Origin: WHSW01 sp963749365
GTDB taxonomy: Bacteria; Actinomycetota; Thermoleophilia; Solirubrobacterales; 70-9
NCBI GenBank assembly: GCA_963749365.1
Contig: CAVVME010000003.1
Span: 930,001 to 994,000, forward strand
Length of the DNA: 64,000 bases
Direction: 5' to 3'
This document shows, piece by piece, positions 8,521 through 18,919 of this stretch (within the stretch, counting starts at the first letter, position 1; the number at the start of each line of letters is the position of its first letter). The notes beneath the pieces are model-generated. The model saw only the letters and a program-made list of their open reading frames with translations. It was not told the DNA's origin and searched no databases. A program made the position numbers and the translations under genes.

Positions 8521-9431
8521 CGGCCTGAGGTTAGGCGGCGAGCGACGCACGCGAGAACCTCGCATACGTGATCAGGCTCGAAGCGGACCTGGGCATGGGT
8601 GAATCGCAGCGCGGTCAGGCCGCGCGCCATGTGGGTCTGATCGCGGACGCTGTCGCGGGTCTGGGCGGCGGCGGTGCGGTGGTACCGGAGGCCATCGGTC
8701 TCAACGATCAGCCCGAGATCCGGCCAGTAGAAGTCCACCTTGAAGCCGTTGACCTGTCGGCCGGTCAACGGCAGCGCGAGGCCGGCTCGCCTGGCGACCG
8801 GCAGGAACCGACGCTCGAGCTCGGAGTCGGTAAGCACGAACGTGCGCCGGTCGAGCAGCTCACGCAACACCCGGACCCCGGACTGCCCGCGACGCCACTC
8901 CAGTGCCGCACGCAACGATTCCGGGTCGACGAGGTCGCCCTTGTCCGCCTCGTTCACCGCCGCCTCCAGTGGATCGGCGTCGAGACGGACCGCCAGATCG
9001 ATCAGGGTGCGGACCGGGCTCGTGACCGGAATCCCGCGATGAGTGGTCCGGTCCTGGGCCAGGAGCGTACGGCGATGGACTCGGATGCCGGTAGGCCGAG
9101 GGTCCGTGTCGGCTGGGACCGATACCTCGATCGGGCCTCGCGCCGACCGTCGCAGCTCCCAAAGGGCCGCGGCGCTCTCGTCGCTGAGCGCCGCCTCGCT
9201 GCCGCAGCAGAGCACCGCGGCGATCCAGAGCCCGCAGCGGGTTAGCTCCGGCCGACCAACCGCATACACGCCCCGGCGCACCCGGTGCAAGCGACCCCGG
9301 GCCAGCCGGTGCTCGATCGCCTTGTCGCTGAAGTCAAGCCCGCGCAGTTGGACCCGGCTGATCACCCCGTGCTGAGCCGAAGCCAGCGCCCACGCCGCCT
9401 CCGACCGCGATCGGGGATCTACCGCCGCCAT
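8517..9431 (-). CDS. AbiEi-type winged-helix plus DUF559-like (Vsr-fold) nuclease-domain protein
   Basis: A 304-residue two-part protein. Residues about 10-60 (HGVISRVQLRGLDFSDKAIEHRLARGRLHRVRRGVYAVG) look like the AbiEi antitoxin/winged-helix N-terminal domain. The C-terminal part has a PD-(D/E)XK-like pattern: an early Glu in LTDSELERRF, VDFYWPDLGLIVETDG, and HRTAAAQTRDSVRDQTHMA, as in DUF559/very-short-patch-repair endonucleases. Such proteins are abundant, often alone, in Thermoleophilia. No partner AbiEii-type toxin is adjacent; instead the stop overlaps the start of HMG-CoA lyase by 4 nt. A DNA-binding or nuclease role is inferred from fold only. Confidence 0.75.
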   Translation of the reverse strand: MAAVDPRSRSEAAWALASAQHGVISRVQLRGLDFSDKAIEHRLARGRLHRVRRGVYAVGRPELTRCGLWIAAVLCCGSEAALSDESAAALWELRRSARGPIEVSVPADTDPRPTGIRVHRRTLLAQDRTTHRGIPVTSPVRTLIDLAVRLDADPLEAAVNEADKGDLVDPESLRAALEWRRGQSGVRVLRELLDRRTFVLTDSELERRFLPVARRAGLALPLTGRQVNGFKVDFYWPDLGLIVETDGLRYHRTAAAQTRDSVRDQTHMARGLTALRFTHAQVRFEPDHVCEVLACVARRLTSGR

Positions 9432-9485
9432 CGGGGGGATGAGTCCCCAGCCGCGTGGGATTCGCCCCCGTTGGGGCCCCGTCGC

Positions 9486-10220
9486 TCAGACCATCCCGAG
9501 GCCGCCGGAGACGCCGAGGGTCTCGCCGGTCACGTAGGAGGCGTCGTCGGAGGCGAGGAAGGCGGCGGCGGCGGCGACCTCCTCCGGCTTTCCGAGCCGC
9601 CGGAGCTGGGTCGATGAGCGCATCGTCTCGATCACCTTCTCCCCCAGCTCGCCGAACTCGAGCGCTCCCATCAGCAGCGGTGTCTCGATCGGGCCGGGCG
9701 CGATCGCGTTGGCGGTGATCCCACGCCTGGCGCCCTCGCGCGCGATCACCTTGGTGAACGCGATCACGCCTCCCTTGGCGGCCGAGTAGACCGCCGAGCC
9801 CTTCGAGCCGACCCGGCCGGCCTCGGAGGCGATGTTGACGATCCGCCCGTAGCCCGCCTCCTGCATGCCGGGAAGCAGGGCGTGCGTGCAGGCGAGCACC
9901 CCGACCAGGTTGATCGCCAGGATCCGCTCCCACATCTCGGGGTCGGTCTCGGTGAAGAACCCGAACTCGTCCGTGCCCGCGTTGTTGACCAGGATCGCGA
10001 ACGGCCCGTGCTGGGCGACCAGATCGCGCGACGCCTGGGGCTCGGTGACGTCGAGCGGGCTCGGCGTCGCCCCGATTCCGGCCGCGACCTGCGCCGCGCC
10101 CTCGACGTTGACGTCACCGATCACCACCTCGGCGCCCTCGGCGGCGAGCCGGGCGGCGATCGCCGCCCCGATCCCGCTGGCGCCGCCGGTGACGAGCGCC
10201 TTGCGCCCCTCGAGCCTCAT
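9486..10220 (-). CDS. SDR-family dehydrogenase (FabG/acetoacetyl-CoA reductase-like)
   Basis: A 244-residue classical short-chain dehydrogenase. It has the cofactor motif TGGASGIGAAIA at the N-terminus, LVNNAGTD, the catalytic Ser region NIASEAGR, then YSAAKGGVIAFTK with the YxxxK pair, and IAPGPIETPLL. GDVNV after strand 2 (an acidic residue) favours NAD(H). The ATG at 10220 is preferred to the one at 10232 because it leaves only six residues before the first strand. Family members reduce 3-oxoacyl-CoA/ACP or oxidise alcohols. It stands between the DUF559 protein and the divergent F420 reductase gene, with no clear operon partner. Confidence 0.85.
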   Translation of the reverse strand: MRLEGRKALVTGGASGIGAAIAARLAAEGAEVVIGDVNVEGAAQVAAGIGATPSPLDVTEPQASRDLVAQHGPFAILVNNAGTDEFGFFTETDPEMWERILAINLVGVLACTHALLPGMQEAGYGRIVNIASEAGRVGSKGSAVYSAAKGGVIAFTKVIAREGARRGITANAIAPGPIETPLLMGALEFGELGEKVIETMRSSTQLRRLGKPEEVAAAAAFLASDDASYVTGETLGVSGGLGMV

Positions 10221-10270
10221 CGCGCGGAGCATATGCGCCCACCGAGCCGGCGACGTACACTGCCGCGCGC

Positions 10271-10960
10271 GTGAGCGGCGAAGCGATCCCGATCATCGGC
10301 GGCACCGGTGCGCTCGGCTACGGCCTGGCGCTGCGCTGGGCGCGCGCCGGCCACGCGATCGTGATCGGCTCGCGCAGCGCCGATCGAGCCACCGAGGCAG
10401 CGCGCAAGCTCTCACAGGCGGTGCCCGACGCCGAGATCGAGGGGATGGGTAACGAAGCCGCTGCCAAGCAGGGCCCGGTCGTCGTGCTCACGGTCCCGTT
10501 CCGCGCCCAATCGGAGAACCTCAACAATCTCCGCGAGGCGCTCGAGCCCGGTCAGATCCTGGTCGACTGCACGGTGCCGCTCGCCGCCGCGGTGAGCGGC
10601 AAGGCGACCCGCTCGCTCGGGGTCTGGCAAGGCTCGGCCGCCCAGCAGGCCCAGGAGATGGCCCCCGACGGAGTCGTCGTGGTCGCCGCCCTGCACACGG
10701 TCGGGGCTCCGGCGCTGACCGAGACCTCGTCCGACCTCGACGAGGACGTGCTCCTGTGTGGCGATCGCAAGGCCGACAAGGCGGTCGTGGCGCGCCTGGT
10801 GGAGGCGATCCCCGGCTTGCGCGCGGTCAACGCCGGACCGCTGGAGACGGCGCGAATCGTCGAGCAGCTCACCCCGCTGTTGATCTCGATCAATGCCCGC
10901 TACAAGACTCATGCGGGGATCCGGATCAGCGGCCTGCCCGAGGACGACCACTGGGAATGA
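10271..10960 (+). CDS. npdG: NADPH-dependent F420 reductase (F420:NADP oxidoreductase)
   Basis: A 229-residue enzyme exchanging hydride between reduced F420 and NADP. The N-terminal dinucleotide loop is GGTGALGYGLALRWARAG, with SRS after the second strand for the NADP phosphate. VLTVPFRAQ, ILVDCTVPL and the C-terminal helix pair around TARIVEQLTPLLISINARYK match the Fno/NpdG family in order and length. The start is the GTG at 10271. It heads an F420 gene block, 28 nt before cofD on the same strand, so cofactor synthesis and cofactor reduction appear co-transcribed. Confidence 0.9.
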   Translation: MSGEAIPIIGGTGALGYGLALRWARAGHAIVIGSRSADRATEAARKLSQAVPDAEIEGMGNEAAAKQGPVVVLTVPFRAQSENLNNLREALEPGQILVDCTVPLAAAVSGKATRSLGVWQGSAAQQAQEMAPDGVVVVAALHTVGAPALTETSSDLDEDVLLCGDRKADKAVVARLVEAIPGLRAVNAGPLETARIVEQLTPLLISINARYKTHAGIRISGLPEDDHWE

Positions 10961-10988
10961 GCCTCGCGGCCGCGGTCGTCGCCCGCCC

Positions 10989-11906
10989 GTGACCGTCGTC
11001 TGCCTGGCCGGCGGGAGCGGCGGCGCCAAGCTCGCCGCGGGGCTGCAGGACGTGGTCGGCGAACGGCTCGCGGTGATTGCCAACACCGCCGACGACACCG
11101 AGGTCCACGGCCTGCTCGTCTGTCCGGACCCCGACCTGATCACCTACTGGCTCGCCGACGAGATCGACGAAGCGCGAGGGTGGGGCATCCGCGACGACGG
11201 CTTCGGCGCCCACGAGCGCCTCGAGGCGCTCGGCGCGCCGGCGTGGTTCCGGCTCTCAGATCGCGACCTCGCCGCCTGCGTCTACCGCACCCACTTCCTC
11301 GCCGAGGGCGGCACGCTGACCGCCGCGCAGGGCCAGATAGCGACCGCGCTCGGCGTCCGCGCCCGGGTCCTGCCGATGTGCGAGCAGCCCGTCCGCACCC
11401 GGGTCCTGACCCCGTCGGGTTGGCGCGGCCTGCAGGAGTTCCTGATCCTCGACCACGGAGCGGCGCCGATCGAGGCGGTCGAGCTCGCCGGGGTCGCCGA
11501 TGCCGGCCCCACCCCCGAGGTGCTCGCCGCCCTCGCCGACGCCGAGGTGGTGGTCGTCGGCCCGTCGAACCCGGTGATCTCGATCGGGCCGATCCTCTCG
11601 CTGCCGGGCATGCGGGACGCGCTCTCCGCCTCGCCGGCGAAGGTGGTCGCGGTCAGCCCGCTGATCGGCGGCCGCGCGGTCAAGGGTCCGACCGACGCCT
11701 TCGTCGCAGCGCTCGGCCGGCCGCTCAGCGCCGCCGGAATCGCCTCGCTGTACGAGGGCGTGATCGACGCGATCGTCATCGACGAGGACGATCCCGACCC
11801 GCCTCCCGCGGAGCTCGCGTCGCTCGCCTGCCCGACGCTGATGGAGGACGCCGCCGGACGCCGGGCGCTCGCCGAGCGGGTGCTCGAGTTCGCGCGCGGG
11901 CTGTGA
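10989..11906 (+). CDS. cofD: 2-phospho-L-lactate (or phosphoenolpyruvate) transferase CofD/FbiA
   Basis: A 305-residue transferase that joins the activated phospho-C3 unit to Fo, making F420-0 or dehydro-F420-0. Hallmarks: CLAGGSGGAKLAAGL at the N-terminus (nucleotide site), NTADDTEVHGLLVCPDPD, YRTHFLAEGGTL, PMCEQPVRTRV, and GPSNPVISIGPILSLPG. The GTG at 10989 starts exactly at the first strand (VTVVCLAGG); the frame runs further up but only through the previous gene. Its TGA overlaps the GTG of cofC by 4 nt. In actinobacteria PEP-derived substrate is considered more likely than phospholactate. Confidence 0.9.
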   Translation: MTVVCLAGGSGGAKLAAGLQDVVGERLAVIANTADDTEVHGLLVCPDPDLITYWLADEIDEARGWGIRDDGFGAHERLEALGAPAWFRLSDRDLAACVYRTHFLAEGGTLTAAQGQIATALGVRARVLPMCEQPVRTRVLTPSGWRGLQEFLILDHGAAPIEAVELAGVADAGPTPEVLAALADAEVVVVGPSNPVISIGPILSLPGMRDALSASPAKVVAVSPLIGGRAVKGPTDAFVAALGRPLSAAGIASLYEGVIDAIVIDEDDPDPPPAELASLACPTLMEDAAGRRALAERVLEFARGL

Positions 11907-12586
11907 AAGCGACCGCGATCATCCCGGTGAAGCGCTTCGGCGACGCCAAGCAGCGGCTGCTGGAAGTGCTCGACCGGCCTGGGCGAGCGGCGATCGTCAG
12001 GGCAATGCTGACCGACGTGCTCGCCTCGGTGACCGCCGCCGAGCTGGTCGAGCGCGTGATCGTGGTCAGCGGCGAGGGGCGGGCGGAGCGGATCGCGCTC
12101 GCGCGGGCGCGCCGGACCTCGGTCCCGCTCGAGGTGCTCCGCGACCCGATCGACAGCGGCCACTCGCGGGCCGCCACCCTGGGCATCATCCGTGCCCTTT
12201 CACACGACGCGCGGGCGGTGGCCCTGCTGCCCGGCGACTGCCCGCTGCTCGATCCATCCGAGCTCGATGCGGCACTCGAGCTGCTGGCGCCGGGCACCGT
12301 CGCCGTCGTGCCCGATCGCCACGGCACCGGCACCAACGGCCTGTTGATGGCGCCCGCGGACGCGATCGGACCCGCCTTCGGCGAGCGCAGCATGCAGCGC
12401 CACTGCGACCGAGCCGAGCGGGCCGGGCACGCGGCGAAGGTGGAGCTGATTCCGTCGCTGGCGCTCGATCTAGACACCCCGGACGACCTCACCGTCCTGA
12501 CCGAGGTGCTCGGCGAACATCCGGGCCGCGCCCCGGCCACCGCAGCCGAGCTGGCGCGGCTGGCGCCGACCGGCGGTGGCCGGTGA
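11903..12586 (+). CDS. cofC: 2-phospho-L-lactate/PEP guanylyltransferase CofC/FbiD
   Basis: A 227-residue nucleotidyltransferase that activates phospholactate or PEP with GTP for CofD. It shows the MobA-like fold signature: IIPVKRFGDAKQRLLEVL at the N-terminus, ALLPGDCPLLDPSEL (metal-binding Asp), VPDRHGTGTNGLLM, and LALDLDTPDDLTVL near the end. The GTG start at 11903 overlaps the cofD stop, and its own TGA overlaps the cofE start, giving a tightly coupled cofD-cofC-cofE run. Length is typical. Confidence 0.88.
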   Translation: MKATAIIPVKRFGDAKQRLLEVLDRPGRAAIVRAMLTDVLASVTAAELVERVIVVSGEGRAERIALARARRTSVPLEVLRDPIDSGHSRAATLGIIRALSHDARAVALLPGDCPLLDPSELDAALELLAPGTVAVVPDRHGTGTNGLLMAPADAIGPAFGERSMQRHCDRAERAGHAAKVELIPSLALDLDTPDDLTVLTEVLGEHPGRAPATAAELARLAPTGGGR

Positions 12587-13351
12587 GCCCCCGAATCCAG
12601 GTCGACCCGCTCCCGGGCCTACCCGAGATCACGGCCGGGGTCCGGGTCGGCGAGCTGATCGCCGAGACCGCCGGCGCGGCGGGGGTCGAGCTCGCCGACG
12701 ACCTCGTCGTCGCGATCTCGCAGAAGGTTGTCTCGAAGGCCGAGGGACGCACCCGGACTCTCTCCGAGGTGGTCCCCGGCGAGCGGGCGCGAGCCCTGGC
12801 CGCCGAGCTCGACAAGGACCCGCGCCTGGTCGAGCTGATCCTCGCCGAGTCGCGCCGCGTGGTCCGCGCCGATCACGGGGTGCTGATCGTCGAGTCCGCG
12901 AGCGGCTGGGTCTGCGCCAACGCCGGGATCGACGCCTCGAACGTCCCCGGCGACGACGTGGTCGGCCTGCTGCCCGAGGACCCCGATCGCTCGGCGCGGA
13001 GGATCCGGGCGGAGATCGCCGCCGCCTGCGAGGCGCGGCCGGCGGTGCTCGTCGTCGACAGCTTCGGCCGCCCGTGGCGGCTCGGGCAGGCCGAGGTCGC
13101 GATCGGATGCGCGGGGCTGGTCGCCCTCGACGACTGGCGCGGGCGCTCTGACATCCAGGGGCGGCCGCTTGCGGCGACGGCGGTCGCGGTCGCCGACCAG
13201 CTCGCCGGCGCGGCCGACCTCGTCCGCGACAAGCGTCTCGGGCGCCCCGGTGGTCTTGATCGCCGGGGCGGGGCGCTGGCGCACCGATGCCGACGGCCCG
13301 GGCGCCGCCGAGGCGCTGCAGCGAGGCGCGGACGACGACCTGTTCCGCTAG
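12583..13351 (+). pseudogene. cofE: cofE F420-0:gamma-glutamyl ligase, interrupted by an apparent +1 frameshift
   Basis: The first 217 residues are a good CofE (adds gamma-linked glutamates to F420-0): VGELIAETAG, VVAISQKVVSKAEGRTRTL, VCANAGIDASNVPGDD, FGRPWRLGQAEVAIGCAG, AVAVADQLAGAADLVRDK. After the Lys codon at 13231-13233 the frame turns to an arginine-rich sequence, while the +1 frame reads VSGAPVVLIAGAGRW and ends DDDLFR at a TAG (13349-13351). Skipping C13234 restores the expected family C-terminus, and that stop meets the convergent cupin stop exactly. Either a real single-base insertion, a sequencing/assembly error, or recoding. Unlike mycobacterial FbiB there is no fused nitroreductase domain. 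GTG start overlaps cofC. Confidence 0.8.
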
Positions 13352-13782
13352 GCGAACTTCGAGGGGAGGGGCTGTCCGTGCCCCTGGGCCTTGAGCCCGA
13401 GCGGGTCGGGCGCCCCCTCCTCGGTGAACTCGGGCGCAACGTAGGCGGTCCCGAGGGCGCCGCCGACGGCCAGCACGCGTGCCGGCTCGTCGCCGGTGCT
13501 GATCTTGCGCAGCTCGCGGGGCCCGACCCGGGCCCAGGTCCCCGGGCTGAGCTCGTGCTGCTCGCCGCCGACATGCAGGGTCGCTCTGCCGCTGAGCACG
13601 GTGTAGACCTCCTCCTGGTTGTCGTGGGTCTGGTCGTGCTCGGGGTAGTCGACGAAGCCGGATGGAAGCTCGATCACCGCGATCCCGAACGAGGTCACCC
13701 CGAGGCCGGCGCGGACCCGCCGGAATCCACCGCCGAAGATCGCCTCGAACTCCTCGATCCGCCTCACGGTCACGTCAGCCAC
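13348..13782 (-). CDS. cupin-domain protein (copy 2 of a tandem pair)
   Basis: A 144-residue single-domain cupin. Motif 1 is YPEHDQTHDNQEEVYTVLSG (metal-ligand His/His/Glu pattern) and motif 2 is SPGTWARVGPRELRKIST, the latter lacking the usual second His. It is clearly a duplicate of the gene just upstream: both begin ADVTV(R/K)R.EEFE and share RAGLGVTSFG. Start GTG at 13782, inside the upstream gene (8-nt overlap), so translation is coupled. Function unknown; possibly a small-molecule binding or stress cupin. Confidence 0.75.
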   Translation of the reverse strand: MADVTVRRIEEFEAIFGGGFRRVRAGLGVTSFGIAVIELPSGFVDYPEHDQTHDNQEEVYTVLSGRATLHVGGEQHELSPGTWARVGPRELRKISTGDEPARVLAVGGALGTAYVAPEFTEEGAPDPLGLKAQGHGQPLPSKFA

Positions 13783-14185
13783 CGTCGCCTCCCTCTGCTG
13801 CGAGCGGGTCCGGCTCGCCCTCCTCGGTGAACTGCTTCGGCGAGAACGAAGCCCCCGGCACGCCGCCGAGCACGAGCACCAGGGCGCCCTGCTCACCGGT
13901 GGTCAGCTTGCGGTTCTCGTTCGGGCCGACCCGGGCGAAGACGCCGGGCTCGATCCGGTGCTCCTCCCCGCCGGCGATCAGGGTCACAATTCCCTCGAGC
14001 GCCGTGTAGACCTCCTCCTGACCGTCGCTCGCGTGGTCGTGCTCGGGATGGCGGGTCTCGTTCGGGGGAAACCGCAGCACCTGCATCCCGAACGAGGTCA
14101 CCCCGAGCCCGGCGCGGGCCTTCAGCATCCCACCGCGAAAGGTCGGCTCGAACTCCTCGGTGCGCTTCACGGTCACGTCCGCCAT
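13775..14185 (-). CDS. cupin-domain protein (copy 1 of a tandem pair)
   Basis: A 136-residue cupin. Motif 1 reads HPEHDHASDGQEEVYTALEG, with a full His/His/Glu set; motif 2 is EPGVFARVGPNENRKLTTG. The ATG at 14185 gives the same N-terminus as the downstream paralogue, MADVTVKRTEEFE; the frame extends upstream without support. It ends inside the next cupin's start and lies 16 nt downstream of the zinc alcohol dehydrogenase, so the three may form one transcript. No specific substrate can be named. Confidence 0.75.
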   Translation of the reverse strand: MADVTVKRTEEFEPTFRGGMLKARAGLGVTSFGMQVLRFPPNETRHPEHDHASDGQEEVYTALEGIVTLIAGGEEHRIEPGVFARVGPNENRKLTTGEQGALVLVLGGVPGASFSPKQFTEEGEPDPLAAEGGDGG

Positions 14186-14201
14186 CCGGTCGGCCCCTCT
14201 T

Positions 14202-15182
14202 TCACGGTCTGAGCACGGCGGCGCCCTGAACCCTACCCGCACGCAGGTCGGCGAGCGCCTCGTTGGCCCCCTCGAGCGGGTACTCGGCCGCCTCGATGCG
14301 GAGCGGCTCGTCCCCGACGAGGGCGAAGAACTCCTCGCCGTCGCGCCGGGTCAGGTTCGCGACCGAGCGGATCTGGCGCTCGCCCCAGAGGTCGGCGTAG
14401 GGGAACGAGGGGATATCGCTCATGTGGATCCCGGCGCAGACCACGACCCCGCCCGGCGCCAGCGCCCGCAGGGCAACCGGAACGAGCTCGCCGGCCGGGG
14501 CGAAGATGATCGCCGCGTCGAGGGGCTCGTCGAGGCTTTCGGAGTCCCCCGCCCACTCCGCGCCGAGCCCGCGCGCGAACGCCTGGCGCGGCTCGTCGCC
14601 GGGCCTGGTGATCGCGAACACGCGTCTGCCCTGGTGCGCGGCGAGTTGGCAGACGATGTGCGCCGAGGCGCCGAACCCGAACAGCCCGAGGCGCTCGGCG
14701 TCGCCGCACATCGCCAGCGCCCGGTAGCCGATCAGTCCGGCGCAGAGCAGCGGCGCGATCTCGATCGCCGCGCCCGAGTCCGGCAGCGGAAGGCAGTAGC
14801 GCTGGTCGGCGACGGCGAGCTCGGCGTAGCCGCCGTCGAGCTGATAGCCGGTGAAGCGGGCGCGCTCGCAGAGGTTCTCGCGTCCGGAGCGACAGTAGCG
14901 GCACTCGCCGCAACTCCAGCCGAGCCACGGGATCCCGACCCGGTCGCCGACCGCGAACCGGTCGGCGCTCGGGCCGGGTGCGGCGATCTCGCCGACGACC
15001 TGGTGTCCGAGCACCAGCGGCAGCTTCGGCTCAGGAAGCTCCGAGTCGACGACGTGCAGGTCGGTTCGACAGACACCGCAGGCATGCACCCGGACCAGCA
15101 CCTGCCCCGTCGCGGGCGTCGGCTCGGTTGCATCCACGGCAACGAGCGGGCGACCCTGCTGCTCGAGCACCATCGCGCGCAT
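14202..15182 (-). CDS. zinc-dependent alcohol dehydrogenase
   Basis: A 326-residue medium-chain dehydrogenase. The catalytic zinc ligands lie in HACGVCRTDLHVV and LGHQVVGEI, and the structural zinc loop is CGECRYCRSGRENLC (about 90-104), all intact. The cofactor domain has LGLFGFGASAHIV in place of the usual GxGxxG, as in the AdhP-like subgroup of single-unit alcohol dehydrogenases, and ANLTRRDGEEFFAL near the end. It probably oxidises primary alcohols or reduces aldehydes with NAD(P). It follows fbiC by 10 nt and precedes the cupins on the same strand. Confidence 0.87.
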   Translation of the reverse strand: MRAMVLEQQGRPLVAVDATEPTPATGQVLVRVHACGVCRTDLHVVDSELPEPKLPLVLGHQVVGEIAAPGPSADRFAVGDRVGIPWLGWSCGECRYCRSGRENLCERARFTGYQLDGGYAELAVADQRYCLPLPDSGAAIEIAPLLCAGLIGYRALAMCGDAERLGLFGFGASAHIVCQLAAHQGRRVFAITRPGDEPRQAFARGLGAEWAGDSESLDEPLDAAIIFAPAGELVPVALRALAPGGVVVCAGIHMSDIPSFPYADLWGERQIRSVANLTRRDGEEFFALVGDEPLRIEAAEYPLEGANEALADLRAGRVQGAAVLRP

Positions 15183-15192
15183 CGCGGGTCCG

Positions 15193-17439
<2,247 letters not shown>

Positions 17440-17448
17440 ACGCTACAG

Positions 17449-18234
17449 CTACCGGTTGCGCTCCCGCACCTCGGCGTCCTTGACCGCCTGCGTGACCCCG
17501 CGGACGTCCGAGGTCGGCGGTTCGGCGCCCTCCGCGTACTGCGGGCCGGCGATCACGAAACGGTAGACCGCGAACGCGACCGCGGCACCGACCAGCGGGC
17601 CGAGCACGTAGACGAGCAGGTCGCTGCCATCGATCGAGCTGTCGATCAACGCCGGTCCGAACCAGCGGGCCGGGTTGAACGACCCGCCCGTCAGCGGCCC
17701 GAAGATCATCACCGCGAAGCCGAGCGTGGTGCCGATCGCCAGCGGCGCCCACTCCTGGCGGGCGCGCGGGTTCATCGCCACCGCGAGCACCGCGGTGACC
17801 AGCAGGAAGGTCCCCAGCGCCTCGACCACCCCGCCGGCGAAGTTGCTCCCGAGCAGCGGCGAGACCTCAGCGTTGCCGTAGCCGCTCGCACGACCCTCGT
17901 CGAGCAGCAGGCCCTTGCACAGCAGCGCCCCGAGCACCGCGCCCGAGAGCTGGGCGAGGATGTAGACCACCGCGTCGATCGGGTCGATCCGCCGCATCGC
18001 CCAGGCGGCGGTCGTCACCGCCGGGTTGAAGTGCCCGCCGCTGACCTGGCCGAGCGCGATCACCAGCAGGAAGAGCAGGAACGCGTGCACGAGCCCGACG
18101 ACGGCGAAGTCCGAGCCGGTCTGCGAGGTCGGGCTCGTGGAGACGAAGAGCGAGACCACGACGCCGACGACGAAGACCAGGAACAGGGTCCCGATCAGCT
18201 CCGCGATGTATGCCGCCAGACCTCTATCCCGCAC
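17449..18234 (-). CDS. MIP-family aquaporin/glycerol channel
   Basis: A 261-residue channel with six membrane helices and both signature half-helix loops: SGGHFNPAVT (loop B) and GGSFNPARWFGPAL (loop E). The arginine of the selectivity filter follows the second NPA (NPARW). The small Gly/Ser residues near loop E and lack of the Asp of glycerol facilitators (NPARD) point to an aquaporin-type channel rather than GlpF, with modest confidence. N-terminus (ELIGTLFLVFVVG) is standard. It lies 9 nt upstream of fbiC in the same direction, so fbiC could be transcribed from here. Confidence 0.9.
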   Translation of the reverse strand: MRDRGLAAYIAELIGTLFLVFVVGVVVSLFVSTSPTSQTGSDFAVVGLVHAFLLFLLVIALGQVSGGHFNPAVTTAAWAMRRIDPIDAVVYILAQLSGAVLGALLCKGLLLDEGRASGYGNAEVSPLLGSNFAGGVVEALGTFLLVTAVLAVAMNPRARQEWAPLAIGTTLGFAVMIFGPLTGGSFNPARWFGPALIDSSIDGSDLLVYVLGPLVGAAVAFAVYRFVIAGPQYAEGAEPPTSDVRGVTQAVKDAEVRERNR

Positions 18235-18286
18235 TTCGAAACGCCTCCCTCGGTCGATGAACGCGCGGCAGTGTACTGGTTGTCGC

Positions 18287-18808
18287 CTACGGCGCCCCGG
18301 CGGTCCGCTCGCGCTCGAGCTGCAGGCGCCGACCGTCCGCGATCACCTCGAGCGCCTGCTCGCGCGAGCGCCAGCCCTCGACCACAACCTGCTTGCCCTC
18401 GAGCTGCTTGTAGACGGAGAAGAAGTGAGTGATCTCGCGTTGCAGGGCCTCGGGGATGTCATCGAGGGTTCGCGCGGTGTTCCAGCCGGGATCGTGGGTC
18501 GGCACGCAGACGACTTTGTCGTCCTCGCCCTTCTCGTCGCGCATCACGAACAGCGCGATCGGCTCGACCGGAATCACGCAGCCGGGAAAGGTCGGCTCCG
18601 AGACACAGACCATCGCGTCGAGCGGATCTCCGTCGCGACCGTGGTGCCCGATCAGGTAACCGTAGTCGGTCGGGTAGACCATCGAGGAGGAGAGGAAGCG
18701 ATCGAGGATCACGTGCCCGATCGCTTCGTCGAACTCGTACTTGTTGCGGCTCCCCTTCGGGATCTCGACGAAGGCGAGCAGCTCGTCCGAGAGCGGGTGA
18801 TCGGCCAT
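18287..18808 (-). CDS. ppa: inorganic pyrophosphatase (family I)
   Basis: A 173-residue soluble pyrophosphatase that removes PPi made by acyl-CoA and nucleotide-transfer reactions. It shows EIPKGSRNKYEFDE, YPTDYGYLIGHHGRDGDPLDAMV (split: YPTDYGYL and DGDPLDAMV, with the metal-binding Asp trio), and VPTHDPGWN, ITHFFSVYKQLEGK near the C-terminus. Start ATG at 18808 fits the usual length; a longer reading frame extends upstream without homology. It is alone on the minus strand, divergent from the GGDEF-EAL gene. Confidence 0.92.
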   Translation of the reverse strand: MADHPLSDELLAFVEIPKGSRNKYEFDEAIGHVILDRFLSSSMVYPTDYGYLIGHHGRDGDPLDAMVCVSEPTFPGCVIPVEPIALFVMRDEKGEDDKVVCVPTHDPGWNTARTLDDIPEALQREITHFFSVYKQLEGKQVVVEGWRSREQALEVIADGRRLQLERERTAGAP

Positions 18809-18919
18809 CGCGCCAAGCGTATCCGCAGTGCCGCGGGGGCGCGAGCTGCGCCCGAGGCCGCGCCGCTCAAGCCCGCTCCCGCAGGCGCCGATGGGTTCGA
18901 GGGAGAGGGGTCGAATCCC

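Noticed and set aside
13234..13830. Continuation of the cofE zero frame as a 415-residue protein
   Set aside because: Beyond 13234 it is arginine-rich non-homologous sequence running antisense through the cupin gene; the +1 frame gives the real CofE end.
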